Counted from the stretch's first letter, positions 52,154-61,736 are shown. The stretch is DNA of 64,000 bases from Candidatus Peregrinibacteria bacterium (GCA_020851415.1 JADZCU010000050.1:50475-114474), one strand, 5' to 3'. Made by a program: numbers and translations. The notes: generated by a model not told the origin, from the sequence alone.

Positions 52154-53710
52154 ATGGCTTTTGAACATGAACGAGTTGAGGTTATGAAGTTTGGTGGAAC
52201 TTCAATGGATGATATGGATCAGGTGGAGGCTATAGAACGTCAGGAATCTGCTGATGCTCATACGGTTTTTGTTGTGTCAGCCTTTAGTGGTGTAACTGAT
52301 AAGCTTTTTAAAATTGCAGACGGTTTAATCCCTTTTCAAAAATTGGGAAGCGAGAAAATGAATGTTACTGCTTTTGAACCATTAATCCAGGATACCCTTC
52401 AGCGAATTCGTTCAGCAGTCAGCCAAAAAGATGGGGCTGATTTGTCTCATGTTGAAAATTTTTTACGAAATTATGTAGCTCATGCATTGAAGGTTTTAAA
52501 ATTTTATGTTGATCAGTTGCTAGTAGCTTCGGAAGGTGAAAGAGAGCTACTGAAAAATATTGTCCGTGACCGTATTATTAGTATTGGTGAGGTATTTTCT
52601 GCACATGCACTTTCTGTTGTATTAACGGCCAGGTCTGAGATCGGGAAAGTATACCAGGACATTGATACGACAGATGTCGTTCCAAGACCTGCTAATGGGT
52701 TGCAGATTCATCCAGTTCGTGGTGCCGATAAATTGAAACTTTATCAGGATATTTCAACTGGATTGGGTGGTAAAGCTCTTGGAGTTTTAAAAAAAGGGCA
52801 AAGTCCGATTGTTCCTGGATATGTTGGTTGGGTTCCGGGAGCTATCCAGGAAACTATTGAACGTGGTTATACCGATTGGACAGCTGCAATAGTGGCCCGT
52901 GGATTAGATGACCAATTGAGCCAGGATGGTATGGCTGTTGACCTTACTATCTGGAAGGAAGTTCCTGGTTTATTATCTGCTGATCCTCGTTTAGTTGAAC
53001 CTGGATATAGCGGTAAAACGCATATAACGCATAATGATTTTAAAGTAGCGCTTTTGCGACGTATTATAACTTTCCGTGAAGCGGCTGAACTTTCTGCAGG
53101 TGCTGGTATGAAAGCGATAAATCCGAATGGTATTTTTGTTCTGGATAAGTCGCGGGTCCGCCTCTTTGTAAGAAATACTTTTGATATCCAGGATAAGGGA
53201 ACCAGAGTTATTCCCAATGGTGAAGGGCACAAAAATACCCAGCTGGATAAAGAAATGAAGGGAATTCGTTTTGTGAGCGGAAAAAAGAATCAGACGATGT
53301 TTACTGTGGAAAGTGACCGTATGGTTGCGCAGGAAGGTGTTGCGGCTGATATTTTGGGTGAATGCAGAAGATTAGGTGTCGGTGTTGATGCCATCACTAC
53401 TTCTGCTACGAGTTTATCTTTTAGTGTTAATTCTAATGATCCGAATATAGATAAACTTCAGTTACGTCTTCGGGGGTTGGGAAGCGTTGAAAGACAGGAT
53501 AAATTGGCCCTTGTTTGTTGTATTGGTAATAAACTGAGAGGCGAAGTTGGTTTACTGGCAAAACTTTCTGCAATTTTGGGACACAATGGAATTAATATTG
53601 AGTTTGATGGTGGTGATAAGGATTCAAACCTCACCTTTGTGGTTGATCAGAAAGATTATGAAAAGGCGGTGAAGGTTTTGCATGGGGAGTTGTTTGATGA
53701 GACAAAGTAG
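52154..53710 (+). CDS. lysC: Aspartate kinase
   Basis: 518 residues. N-terminal VMKFGGTSMDD is the kinase signature; IPGYVG-like VPGYVGWVPG and the DWTAAIVARGL segment belong to the aspartokinase substrate region. Two ACT domains lie in the C-terminal part (from about residue 385), so feedback inhibition by lysine or threonine is likely. It phosphorylates aspartate for the lysine/threonine/methionine family. No other gene of these routes is in the window. It is monocistronic, with promoter and terminator. Confidence 0.88.
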   Translation: MAFEHERVEVMKFGGTSMDDMDQVEAIERQESADAHTVFVVSAFSGVTDKLFKIADGLIPFQKLGSEKMNVTAFEPLIQDTLQRIRSAVSQKDGADLSHVENFLRNYVAHALKVLKFYVDQLLVASEGERELLKNIVRDRIISIGEVFSAHALSVVLTARSEIGKVYQDIDTTDVVPRPANGLQIHPVRGADKLKLYQDISTGLGGKALGVLKKGQSPIVPGYVGWVPGAIQETIERGYTDWTAAIVARGLDDQLSQDGMAVDLTIWKEVPGLLSADPRLVEPGYSGKTHITHNDFKVALLRRIITFREAAELSAGAGMKAINPNGIFVLDKSRVRLFVRNTFDIQDKGTRVIPNGEGHKNTQLDKEMKGIRFVSGKKNQTMFTVESDRMVAQEGVAADILGECRRLGVGVDAITTSATSLSFSVNSNDPNIDKLQLRLRGLGSVERQDKLALVCCIGNKLRGEVGLLAKLSAILGHNGINIEFDGGDKDSNLTFVVDQKDYEKAVKVLHGELFDETK

Positions 53711-53741
53711 ATGTTGGACTTTGTTCAGAAATTTAGGGATT

Positions 53742-53772
53742 AAAAAACCAACCCGTGCGGGTTGGTTTTTTG
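53742..53772. terminator. Bidirectional terminator between lysC and typA
   Basis: AAAAAACCAACCC and GGGTTGGTTTTTT form a perfect stem with a short loop between convergent genes. Confidence 0.9.
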
Positions 53773-53789
53773 TTGTTTTGAATCGACTT

Positions 53790-55592
53790 TTAGTTCTTGC
53801 CTGCGCGCTTGCGTTCGTTTTCTGTAAGGTGCTTTTTGCGGATACGGATGGATTTAGGTGTTACTTCAACGAGTTCATCGAACTCAATGTATTCAAGAGA
53901 TTGTTCAAGGTTGAGTGTACGCGGTGGGATGATACGGATAGCTTCATCTGAAGATGTTGTACGCATGTTACTCATCTTCTTTTCTTTATTTGGATTTACA
54001 ACCAAATCATCACTCTTGGAGTTTTCACCGATAATCATACCTTCATATACTGGAGTACCCGGTGGTATGAAGAGTGTACCACGTTCCTGGAGGTTATAGA
54101 GTGAGAAAGCCACTGTAACACCCTGTTCGCCACAGATAAGTACACCACTGCTACGGTGGTTGATTTCGCCTTTATATTCTTGATATTCATAGAAACTGTG
54201 ATCCATAAGTCCTTTACCACGTGTATCCATGATGAATTCAGAACGGAAACCAAGAAGACCACGAGTTGGGATTGTATATTCAATGCGTGTTGTACCGTTT
54301 TCTGAAAGCATGTTTTGCATTTCACCTTTACGGCCACCAAGTTTTTCAATGACTGTACCGGAGTATTCGTCAGGTACATTGATGATTACTTGTTCAATTG
54401 GTTCCATTTTTTTGCCGTCGATAACTTTGAAAATCACCTCCGGCTGTGAAACCTGAAGTTCAAAACCTTCACGGCGCATGTTCTCAATTAAAATTGAAAG
54501 ATGGAGTTCACCGCGTCCGGAAACTTTATAACCGTCTGAGTTTGGGATTTCTTCAACAAGCAAACCTACGTTTGTCTGTAACTCTTTCGCCAAACGATCT
54601 TTGATGTGGCGTGTTGTTACAAATTTTCCTTCTTTACCGGCAAAAGGTGAGTTGTTTACCAGGAAGTTCATGGAAAGTGTTGGTTCATCGATCTCCATGA
54701 GAGGTAATGGTTCTGGATTTTGAGGTGTAGCGATGGTTTCACCAATAGTGATGTCAGGAATACCTGCAACGGCTACCACATCTCCGCATTCGCCTTCAGC
54801 AATTTCAACCTGACGAATACCCTGGTAGTTGAAAAGTTTTACGATTTTTCCCGGTTTTACTGAACCGTCACGTTTGCAAACTGCAACTTGTGAGCCATTT
54901 TTGATGGTTCCACGAGTTACACGTCCGATAGCAATACGACCGATATAATCGTCATATGCCAGGTTTGTAACCTGCATTTGAAGTGGTTGGTCATTGTAAT
55001 CCGGATATGGTTTTACATTTTCGATAATGGTTTCAAAGAGTGGAGTGAGATCTTTTCCTTCATCTTCCATGTTCTTTTTGGCAATACCTTCGCGGGCAAT
55101 AGCGTAAACGATAGGGAAGTCCAACTGTTGGTCGTTAGCACCAAGTTTCACGAAGAGATCAAAAACCATGTCTACTACTTCTTGAGCACGTTCATCCTTA
55201 CGGTCGATTTTGTTGATAACCACAATCGGTTTGAGACCGAGTTTCAGAGATTTTGAAAGTACGAATTTTGTTTGAGGCATCGGACCTTCCTTTGCATCTA
55301 CTAAGAGACAAACTGTATCTACCATTTTCAAAATACGTTCTACTTCAGAACTAAAGTCGGCATGTCCCGGGGTGTCTACCAAGTTAATTTTATAATCCTT
55401 ATATGTAATGGCCGAGCTTTTAGCCAAAATTGTAATACCACGTTCTTTTTCCAACGGATTTGAATCCATTACGAGCTCGTCTACCTTCTCGTGGGAAGTA
55501 AAAGCGTGACCTTGTTTTAAAAGGTGATCGGTAAGAGTTGTTTTACCATGATCTACGTGCGCGATAATCGCGATGTTGATTATTTTCGTCAT
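53790..55592 (-). CDS. typA: Ribosome-associated GTPase TypA/BipA
   Basis: 600 residues, the usual length. G1 AHVDHGKTT, the switch region ERGITI, G3 DTPGHADF and G4 NKIDRKD are intact. Domains II, III and V and the BipA C-terminal domain follow. It binds ribosomes and aids assembly and stress responses. A promoter lies directly before it. Confidence 0.95.
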   Translation of the reverse strand: MTKIINIAIIAHVDHGKTTLTDHLLKQGHAFTSHEKVDELVMDSNPLEKERGITILAKSSAITYKDYKINLVDTPGHADFSSEVERILKMVDTVCLLVDAKEGPMPQTKFVLSKSLKLGLKPIVVINKIDRKDERAQEVVDMVFDLFVKLGANDQQLDFPIVYAIAREGIAKKNMEDEGKDLTPLFETIIENVKPYPDYNDQPLQMQVTNLAYDDYIGRIAIGRVTRGTIKNGSQVAVCKRDGSVKPGKIVKLFNYQGIRQVEIAEGECGDVVAVAGIPDITIGETIATPQNPEPLPLMEIDEPTLSMNFLVNNSPFAGKEGKFVTTRHIKDRLAKELQTNVGLLVEEIPNSDGYKVSGRGELHLSILIENMRREGFELQVSQPEVIFKVIDGKKMEPIEQVIINVPDEYSGTVIEKLGGRKGEMQNMLSENGTTRIEYTIPTRGLLGFRSEFIMDTRGKGLMDHSFYEYQEYKGEINHRSSGVLICGEQGVTVAFSLYNLQERGTLFIPPGTPVYEGMIIGENSKSDDLVVNPNKEKKMSNMRTTSSDEAIRIIPPRTLNLEQSLEYIEFDELVEVTPKSIRIRKKHLTENERKRAGKN

Positions 55593-55623
55593 TTTGACAG
55601 GAATATAAAATTATTTCGCGCGG

Positions 55624-55652
55624 ATTATAGCTGTGGTTTAGCCGAAGGTAAA
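55624..55652 (-). promoter_or_regulatory. typA promoter
   Basis: On the minus strand TTTACC, a 17-nt spacer and a perfect TATAAT lie about 32 nt before the typA ATG, partly inside the end of the upstream gene. Confidence 0.5.
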
Positions 55653-57434
55653 GGCAAAAGCTTCAACGCCCGAGTCCGAAAATTCTAAAGTGAGGGTGTG
55701 ACGTTCGTATTGGTCTTTGGTATCTACCAAACTGTAGAGCTTCGCGTCTTTGATAGTAACGGTTCCGTCCGCAGCCACATCAGCTCCGCGTATGCCAGGG
55801 GCGATGAGTTTCCCGTCCAGTAGGACTCTGGCTTTCAGTGTTTTCCCGTTACCGTTCATGACTAGATTTGCCTGGCTTGCTTTGTAATTTATGATGATTT
55901 TGCCGTTTTTTGCACTTAATTTGGCACTATCAGGTCCAACAATCCACTTCCCAACCAGATAAAACATATCTGTTTCGATTTGGGCGGGCTCTTTGAAGGT
56001 TTGTTCTTTATCAGCGATAATGGCCTCTTTGTTACCTTGAGCTTCTTCACGTTCGTAACCTATGTACGTTTCACGGGTTTCGATTTTTCTGAAATCGACA
56101 TTGTCCGCCTGGACACTCGAAGATTTTTCTTCAGGCATGGTTGATGAAGCTTTTCCTTCCGCCAAAAGTTGGCGGATAACTTTTTCTGTTTCTTCATACT
56201 GACCTTCGCCAAAGTGGGTGTAACGAATGAAGCCGTTTTTGTCGATAATGTATTTTGCTGGCCAATAATGGTTGTCGTAGGCGAGCCATGTCTTAAACTC
56301 ATTATCCTGAACAACAGGATATTCTATGCCATAATCTTTTATCGCTTTTTTGACATTATTCAGGTCTTTTTCAAATGGAAATTCCGGCGTGTGTACACCG
56401 ATAATTACGAGCCCTTCATCTTTATATGTTTTGTGCCAAGTGCTGATATAGGGGAGTGTGCGGATGCAGTTGATGCAGCTATAGGTCCAGAAATCTATTA
56501 TTACTACTTTTCCTTTTAAGTCGCTGAGTTTAAGCGGTTCAGAATTCACCCAGCCCTGGTTACCGGTGAGTTCCGGCGCTTTTTGGGTCGGTTCTAATAG
56601 GGGTATGTTGCCTGCTTCTGAAGATACGTTTGTTTGAGCAGGGGAGTTTTGTTCTGCGGATTTTTGTGATCCAAGCTCTCCGCTGGTTTGTTGCAAAAGT
56701 TTTTCTTCAAATTTTGTAAATTGGGGGAAAACACTGTAGAGGGCAGTTTGGATTTTTACGTCCAGGCCAAGAGCAATAAAGGCTACTCCCACCAATAAAA
56801 CGATGCCGGATAATTTTTTTATTTGTTCACCACGTTGTTTGAGAAACTTGAGTTTGTTTATAACCAGATTTCCGCCGTAGGCGATGGTAAGCATTGGTAT
56901 GCCGGCGCCCAGAGAGTAAAAAAGCATGAGAAGTACGGTTTTTCCAAGATCTGCCTGAGTAACCGCGAGGGTAAGGATTGCGCCTAAAATTGGACCTGCG
57001 CAAGGTACCCAAACAAGACCAAGTGAAGCTCCTACTAAAAATCCATCCATAACACCTTTTTCTTTTAGTGTTTCACCTGAAGATTTTATTGCCGGATCTT
57101 TTGTGGGAAGCAGTTTTTTTGCAAACTGTTGAAGTTCAAAAATAACTTTTTCAAAAACACCCGGGAAAATAAGAGCCAGACCGAAGATTGCCAAAAATAG
57201 TAACGCAACTGTTCGAAGTGTTTCGCTGGATATGCCAAACAAGTTGGTTACATAAGTAAAAAGAATGCCAAATCCGGTGAAACTTAACGTAAGTCCCACA
57301 ACTATTGCTATTGGTCTGAATTTACTTTGGTGGCCAATAGTGGATCCCAAAATAATAGGAAGTACCGCAAGAATACAGGGGGCGGCAATAGTTAAAAAAC
57401 CTCCAATGAAAGCGATAAATAGAAGTGAAAGCAT
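55638..57434 (-). CDS. DipZ-like CcdA-thioredoxin fusion
   Basis: 598 residues. The first 240 form a CcdA-type membrane domain with the two redox Cys in AAPCILAVLP and VWVPCAGPIL. A linker follows, then a TlpA-like thioredoxin domain (about 290-420) with CxxC in YSCINCIRTLP, and a C-terminal beta-rich domain as in DipZ proteins. It would carry electrons from the cytoplasm to external disulfides. Its ATG abuts the stop of frdD, so it is co-expressed with fumarate reductase. It could help handle the many Cys of the lipoproteins here (inference). Confidence 0.88.
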   Translation of the reverse strand: MLSLLFIAFIGGFLTIAAPCILAVLPIILGSTIGHQSKFRPIAIVVGLTLSFTGFGILFTYVTNLFGISSETLRTVALLFLAIFGLALIFPGVFEKVIFELQQFAKKLLPTKDPAIKSSGETLKEKGVMDGFLVGASLGLVWVPCAGPILGAILTLAVTQADLGKTVLLMLFYSLGAGIPMLTIAYGGNLVINKLKFLKQRGEQIKKLSGIVLLVGVAFIALGLDVKIQTALYSVFPQFTKFEEKLLQQTSGELGSQKSAEQNSPAQTNVSSEAGNIPLLEPTQKAPELTGNQGWVNSEPLKLSDLKGKVVIIDFWTYSCINCIRTLPYISTWHKTYKDEGLVIIGVHTPEFPFEKDLNNVKKAIKDYGIEYPVVQDNEFKTWLAYDNHYWPAKYIIDKNGFIRYTHFGEGQYEETEKVIRQLLAEGKASSTMPEEKSSSVQADNVDFRKIETRETYIGYEREEAQGNKEAIIADKEQTFKEPAQIETDMFYLVGKWIVGPDSAKLSAKNGKIIINYKASQANLVMNGNGKTLKARVLLDGKLIAPGIRGADVAADGTVTIKDAKLYSLVDTKDQYERHTLTLEFSDSGVEAFAFTFG

Positions 57435-57767
57435 TTATCTTGGTGTTGTTAAAAATTGGATAATTTTAATGATGAAAGTTATGGTTCCGACGCCGATCAT
57501 GGTGTAGGAGATTATTTCCAGGACTTTTGCCCCGGTGCCCAAATCCAGATCATGTCCGAGTGCTTTCAGTCTGTACCAGGCGTGGTACCAGCCGCAGTAA
57601 AATGCCAATATTACGAAAGCTTCGATCAGTAGATCAAATCTTGTTAAGAATCCCGGCACGAAAAGGTATCCTGCAAAAAACGCGGGAAGAAGAAATGCTG
57701 ACGCCGTCGCAGTCCCTGCGAATGCACCCCATAAAAGTCCGGTGATGATTGATGGTGTTTTTTTCAT
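57435..57767 (-). CDS. frdD: Fumarate reductase membrane anchor FrdD-like
   Basis: 110 residues with three membrane helices. LLWGAFAGTATASAFLLPAF and FYCGWYHAWYRLKALGHDL align by eye with E. coli FrdD (FWGLFG ... LWCGLHRMHHAMHDL). It anchors FrdAB and helps form the quinone site. It abuts frdC upstream and the DipZ-like gene downstream without gaps. The similarity is remote, so the call also uses gene order. Confidence 0.78.
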   Translation of the reverse strand: MKKTPSIITGLLWGAFAGTATASAFLLPAFFAGYLFVPGFLTRFDLLIEAFVILAFYCGWYHAWYRLKALGHDLDLGTGAKVLEIISYTMIGVGTITFIIKIIQFLTTPR

Positions 57768-58126
57768 TATTTCAGTAAGGCAAGAATTCCCAAAATTGAT
57801 GCAGCACTTGTGCCGATTATCAGAAGAAAATAGCTTATAATTTGTACAGCTTTTGGAAGTGGTATCGGAGATATTTTTGGCATAACCCAGAGCCAGGTTA
57901 AGCTATGAATTATGGCTCCAACCAGACCAATAAATCCAAGGATTGTATCAAGTGGAGAGAGTATCATTGCTTTCGTCCCTTCCAAGTTGTTGTCGATGAT
58001 ATTTACGATGATTGAAACCAGTCCGATCAAAATGAAAACAGCGCTGAACTCTCTTATAATGTAGAGCGTATAGCGGTGATTTATTGTCCACCAGAAGTGT
58101 CCGGGTTTTTGTTCCAGGTATTTCAT
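57767..58126 (-). CDS. frdC: Fumarate reductase membrane anchor FrdC-like
   Basis: 119 residues, three membrane helices. The N-terminal WWTINHRYTLYIIREFSAVF and the loop HSLTWLWVMPK parallel E. coli FrdC (YMLREGTAV, HTKTWFELAPK). FrdC-type anchors carry no heme b in E. coli. The stop overlaps the frdD start. It favours a quinol:fumarate reductase of the FrdABCD class over an SdhC-type anchor. Confidence 0.8.
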   Translation of the reverse strand: MKYLEQKPGHFWWTINHRYTLYIIREFSAVFILIGLVSIIVNIIDNNLEGTKAMILSPLDTILGFIGLVGAIIHSLTWLWVMPKISPIPLPKAVQIISYFLLIIGTSAASILGILALLK

Positions 58127-58128
58127 GA

Positions 58129-58875
58129 TTACTTTTTTCGTTTAGTCAGCAAAGCTTTTGTTACATGGAGTACACCCATTGTTTTTAGACGTTGCAGGGC
58201 GATTGCCGGATCAACTTTTTTAGGGCAAACTACCGAACATTCACCAATAAAACTGCATTGCCATACGCCGTTTTTTTGAGTGAGGGAGTCCATGCGTTCG
58301 TTCGGTATTTCGTCGTGACTGTCTTCCAAGTAGCGATAGGCGAGTGCGGCCGCCGCGGGGCCGATGAAGTTTGGATTGTGGCCGACTACCGGACATGCCG
58401 AATAACAGAGCATACACTTAATGCACTGACTGGATTGTTCGATTTTTTTTCTTTGTTCGGGTGTTTGGATCATCTCTTTGTCGAGCGATGCGTGGCGGTT
58501 GATTATATCTGTATAAGGCATTGCTGTGCGAAAATGCTCCATGGCGTTATCTGTATCTACGATCAGATCTTTTATCACCGGAAAGTTTCGTAATGGTTCA
58601 ACCGTGATTGAGCCTTTGTCGGTTTCGCAAAATGTTTGGCACATAAGAGCCGGTTTTCCGTTGATGATTGTTCCACAACTTCCGCAGATACCCATGCGGC
58701 ATGACCATCTGTGTGCAAGCGTTGAGTCTTGCGTATCTTTAATGTGATTCACTGCATCCAGAACAGTCATTCCTTTTTTCTCCGGTATTTCGAACTCCTC
58801 AAGGTGTGACTTTTGAGTTTCCGGATTATAGCGCCTGATTTTTAGTGAGACCTTTTTTGCCATTGGCTCTAACAT
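58129..58875 (-). CDS. frdB: Fumarate reductase iron-sulfur subunit FrdB
   Basis: 248 residues. The [2Fe-2S] site is CRMGICGSCG with a later Cys in LMCQTF; the 4Fe and 3Fe sites are CIKCMLCYSACP and CSFIGECSVVCPKKVDP. All cluster ligands are present. It passes electrons from the membrane quinol to FrdA. An internal ATG at 58863 is an alternative start. It is 18 nt after frdA. Confidence 0.93.
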   Translation of the reverse strand: MLEPMAKKVSLKIRRYNPETQKSHLEEFEIPEKKGMTVLDAVNHIKDTQDSTLAHRWSCRMGICGSCGTIINGKPALMCQTFCETDKGSITVEPLRNFPVIKDLIVDTDNAMEHFRTAMPYTDIINRHASLDKEMIQTPEQRKKIEQSSQCIKCMLCYSACPVVGHNPNFIGPAAAALAYRYLEDSHDEIPNERMDSLTQKNGVWQCSFIGECSVVCPKKVDPAIALQRLKTMGVLHVTKALLTKRKK

Positions 58876-58893
58876 TATTTAATTTTCGAAATT

Positions 58894-60600
58894 CTAGTAT
58901 TTGCGGACTTCAGGCTGCCAGCGGGTGATTGTTACGGGTGCATTGGTTAAACTCATGGCATTATCTTTTTTTGTTACCACGTGATGTATCATGAAATTTT
59001 TATCATCACGATCCGGGAAATCGCTTCGGGTGTGGCTTCCGCGGCTTTCTTTTCTTGCCATCGCGCAGCGTATGGTTGCTTCACCAAGCGTTAACATGGA
59101 TTTCAGTTCCAGGCAGTTAATCAACTCGGTGTTAAATATTTTACTTTTATCTTTGAGTTGAACGTGCTGGAGTTTTTGTTGAAGTTCCAGGAGCGTGTTC
59201 AGACCGTCTTCAAGCGCTTTTTGGTCACGATAAATTCCGGCATTCTGGTCCATGGTTTCTTCCATGGTCATGCGGATAGCCGGCACGCTTTCTGAACCTT
59301 TTTGTTCAAGTAATCTGGCGATATTTTTTTCTTCATCTTCGAGTGCGGTTTTCATCTGAGCGGTTGTTTTTGATGTCTTTTTTGAAATTTCTTGAGCAGC
59401 TTTTTCACCGGCAACTTTGCCGAAAACCAGACAATCAGTGAGTGAGTTTGAGCCAAGGCGATTGGCTCCGTTGATGCTGATACAGTTGGTTTCGCCGGCT
59501 GCGTAAAGCCCTGGAACTGAAGTTTCCATATCAAGGTTCACGTCTATTCCGCCCATGGTGTAGTGCTGAGCCGGGGTTACCGGGATAGGTTCCTTGGCAG
59601 GATCAATACCTGCGAACTCCATGGCGATTTCACGTACCAGTGGCAATTTTTCTTTAATCAATTGATCGCCCAGGTGTCTGAGATCCAGGTGTATGTAGTT
59701 GCCGTATGGGCTTTTGAATCCGCGACCGGCACGGATTTCACTCATGATGGCACGACTGATCATATCGCGCGGGCCCAGTTCCATTTTTTCTGGGAGGTAG
59801 TTTTTGAGAAATCTTTCACCATCTTTGTTGATCAAATATCCGCCTTCACCGCGGGCTGCTTCTGTTATGAGGACGCCGTTACGAGCCAGCGCAGTGGGGT
59901 GAAATTGGATAAATTCCATATCTTTGAGGGAGGCGCCGGCAACGTAAGCCAGATACATACCATCACCGGTTTTGATTCCTCCGTTGGTGGTGAAGCGATA
60001 CATGCGGCCGGCGCCCCCTGTGCAAACGATAATCGCTTTGGCGCTAAACGCATGCAGTTTTCCGGTTTTCATCTGCATGGCAATTACGCCAGTTACTCCA
60101 TGCTGGTCGGTGGTAATTTTTGTGGCGTACCATTCATCATATCTTTTGATATTTTCATGCTTCAGGGTTCTTTCGAAGAGCGTGTGAATCATGTAGAAAC
60201 CGGTTTTGTCAGCAGCGAAAATGGTGCGTTTTACCGACATTCCGCCAAAGGCGCGCACGGCTAATGTTCCATCTTTTTCGCGACTCCAAGGACAACCCCA
60301 GTGTTCCATCTGCATTATTTCTTCTTTGGCGTGCTGAACAAAATATTCGACAGCGTCCTGATCTGCCAAGAAGTCACTTCCTTTGATAGTATCGTAGGCG
60401 TGTTGATCCAGGCTGTCATAGTCTTTAATGGCTGCCGCCAATCCACCTTCAGCCGATACGGTATGACTGCGGGTTGGATATACTTTTGAAACTATCCCGA
60501 TTTTGAGGTCAGGATTTACTTCGGCGGCTGCAATTGCTGCACGCAGTCCGGCAGCACCGCCACCGATAATCAGAAGGTCATGTTGCGTGATTTCTTCCAT
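58894..60600 (-). CDS. frdA: Fumarate reductase/succinate dehydrogenase flavoprotein subunit
   Basis: 568 residues. The FAD-binding GGGAAGLRAA lies near the N-terminus; the covalent flavin His46 is in TRSHTVSAEGG. HPTALARNGVLITEAARGEGG and the late NGANRLGSNSL hold active-site residues. It reduces fumarate to succinate (or the reverse). Order A-B-C-D and the FrdC/D-like anchors support the fumarate reductase direction. It is slightly shorter than E. coli FrdA (602) at the C-terminus. The adenine deaminase gene ends 49 nt upstream. Confidence 0.93.
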   Translation of the reverse strand: MEEITQHDLLIIGGGAAGLRAAIAAAEVNPDLKIGIVSKVYPTRSHTVSAEGGLAAAIKDYDSLDQHAYDTIKGSDFLADQDAVEYFVQHAKEEIMQMEHWGCPWSREKDGTLAVRAFGGMSVKRTIFAADKTGFYMIHTLFERTLKHENIKRYDEWYATKITTDQHGVTGVIAMQMKTGKLHAFSAKAIIVCTGGAGRMYRFTTNGGIKTGDGMYLAYVAGASLKDMEFIQFHPTALARNGVLITEAARGEGGYLINKDGERFLKNYLPEKMELGPRDMISRAIMSEIRAGRGFKSPYGNYIHLDLRHLGDQLIKEKLPLVREIAMEFAGIDPAKEPIPVTPAQHYTMGGIDVNLDMETSVPGLYAAGETNCISINGANRLGSNSLTDCLVFGKVAGEKAAQEISKKTSKTTAQMKTALEDEEKNIARLLEQKGSESVPAIRMTMEETMDQNAGIYRDQKALEDGLNTLLELQQKLQHVQLKDKSKIFNTELINCLELKSMLTLGEATIRCAMARKESRGSHTRSDFPDRDDKNFMIHHVVTKKDNAMSLTNAPVTITRWQPEVRKY

Positions 60601-60649
60601 CTCCCGGATTTTCCCACTTCGGAGCGTTTTTGTAAATCTTTCGTTGATT

Positions 60650-61642
60650 TTAAGCGATTTTTTCTAATAATTGGTTCTTGGAACTTTGGTCTAATTGTGT
60701 TGCGTTGATAGAATTTTTTGCCAATAGTTTCAGATCATCTTCTGAAAGATTCAACGTTTTGGCAATTTCGAAATAGTTATCGCCTATGTATCCACCAAAG
60801 TAGGCCGGATCGTCTGAATTGAGAGTTACCAGTAATCCTGCATCCATCATTTTTTTGAGTGGATGCTTTGATAAATCTTCCACGACCTTGAGTTTGAGAT
60901 TGGAAAGGGGACAGACCGTGAGGGGCATTTTTTCTTTTACTAACCGATCTACGAGCTGCTGATCATCCAGGCTGTGGTTGCCGTGATCGATGCGCACTAC
61001 TTTTAGAATATCGAGTGCTTCATAAATGTATGATGCGGGTCCTTCTTCTCCGGCATGTGCTACGCAGAAGAGGCCGGCCTCCCGCGCCTTTGTATATACG
61101 TTTGAGAATTTTGACGGAGGGTTGCCGACTTCACTGGAGTCGAGTCCTACACCGTGAATATTTTTGAGATACGGTTTTGCTTCTTCCCAGGTTTTGAGGG
61201 CATCTTGTTCACTTAAATGCCTCAAAAAACACATAATCAATTTGTAACTTATTCCCAGTTCTTTTTGCCCTTTTTCGAGGGCACCACTAATGCCGGTAAT
61301 TACTTTTTCAAAACTTACGCCCCGGGCTGTGTGTCCTTGTGGATCAAAAAATATTTCTGCGTGTTTTACACCTTGTTCGTGTGCTTTTTGCAAGTATGCC
61401 CAGGTGAGATCGAAAAAATCCTGTTCGTGAATAAGTACGCTCATGCCCTGATAATAGATGTCCAAAAAATCTTGCAGATTGCTGAAATTATAAGCTTTTC
61501 GAATTTCTTCCACTGATTTATATTTGAGTGTGACGTTGTTTTTTTGAGCAATTGTAAAAATGAGTTCGGGCTCAAAAGTGCCCTCTATGTGCAGGTGCAG
61601 TTCGGCTTTTGGAAGGTTATAACAGAACTCTTTGGTAACCAT
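60650..61642 (-). CDS. Adenine deaminase (adenosine deaminase-like, ADE subgroup)
   Basis: 330 residues. The metal motif AELHLHIEGTFEPELIF starts at residue 14; HAGEEG, RIDHGNHSLDD, TVCPLSN and NSDDPAYFGG are the remaining active-site blocks. The FSNLQDFLDIYYQG and HAEIFFDPQGHTARGV segments fit the bacterial/yeast adenine deaminase subgroup better than adenosine deaminase. It converts adenine to hypoxanthine. It could remove the adenine made by AMP phosphorylase or LOG. Adenosine as substrate is the alternative. Confidence 0.82.
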   Translation of the reverse strand: MVTKEFCYNLPKAELHLHIEGTFEPELIFTIAQKNNVTLKYKSVEEIRKAYNFSNLQDFLDIYYQGMSVLIHEQDFFDLTWAYLQKAHEQGVKHAEIFFDPQGHTARGVSFEKVITGISGALEKGQKELGISYKLIMCFLRHLSEQDALKTWEEAKPYLKNIHGVGLDSSEVGNPPSKFSNVYTKAREAGLFCVAHAGEEGPASYIYEALDILKVVRIDHGNHSLDDQQLVDRLVKEKMPLTVCPLSNLKLKVVEDLSKHPLKKMMDAGLLVTLNSDDPAYFGGYIGDNYFEIAKTLNLSEDDLKLLAKNSINATQLDQSSKNQLLEKIA

Positions 61643-61653
61643 ATATTTTTGTT

Positions 61654-61670
61654 AAAAAGTGATACTTTTT
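61654..61670. promoter_or_regulatory. AT-only palindrome upstream of the adenine deaminase gene
   Basis: AAAAAGT-GAT-ACTTTTT lies 12 nt before the ATG, next to a possible -10 (TACAAT on the minus strand). It could be an operator or a weak terminator of dus. Confidence 0.3.
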
Positions 61671-61736
61671 TATTGTATCGCTTTTGTTCAATAATTGAAA
61701 TTTCGGCAGATTGTTTTTTTCTGTGTGAGTGATTTT

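Noticed and set aside
59563-60264. A 233-codon plus-strand frame antisense to frdA
   Set aside because: It lies fully inside a convincing flavoprotein gene and its translation has no protein-like pattern. It is a composition shadow.
57435-60600. Succinate dehydrogenase (SdhABCD) as the name of the complex
   Set aside because: The two anchors resemble FrdC and FrdD by conserved segments, and the gene order is A-B-C-D as in frd operons. The reverse reaction cannot be fully excluded.
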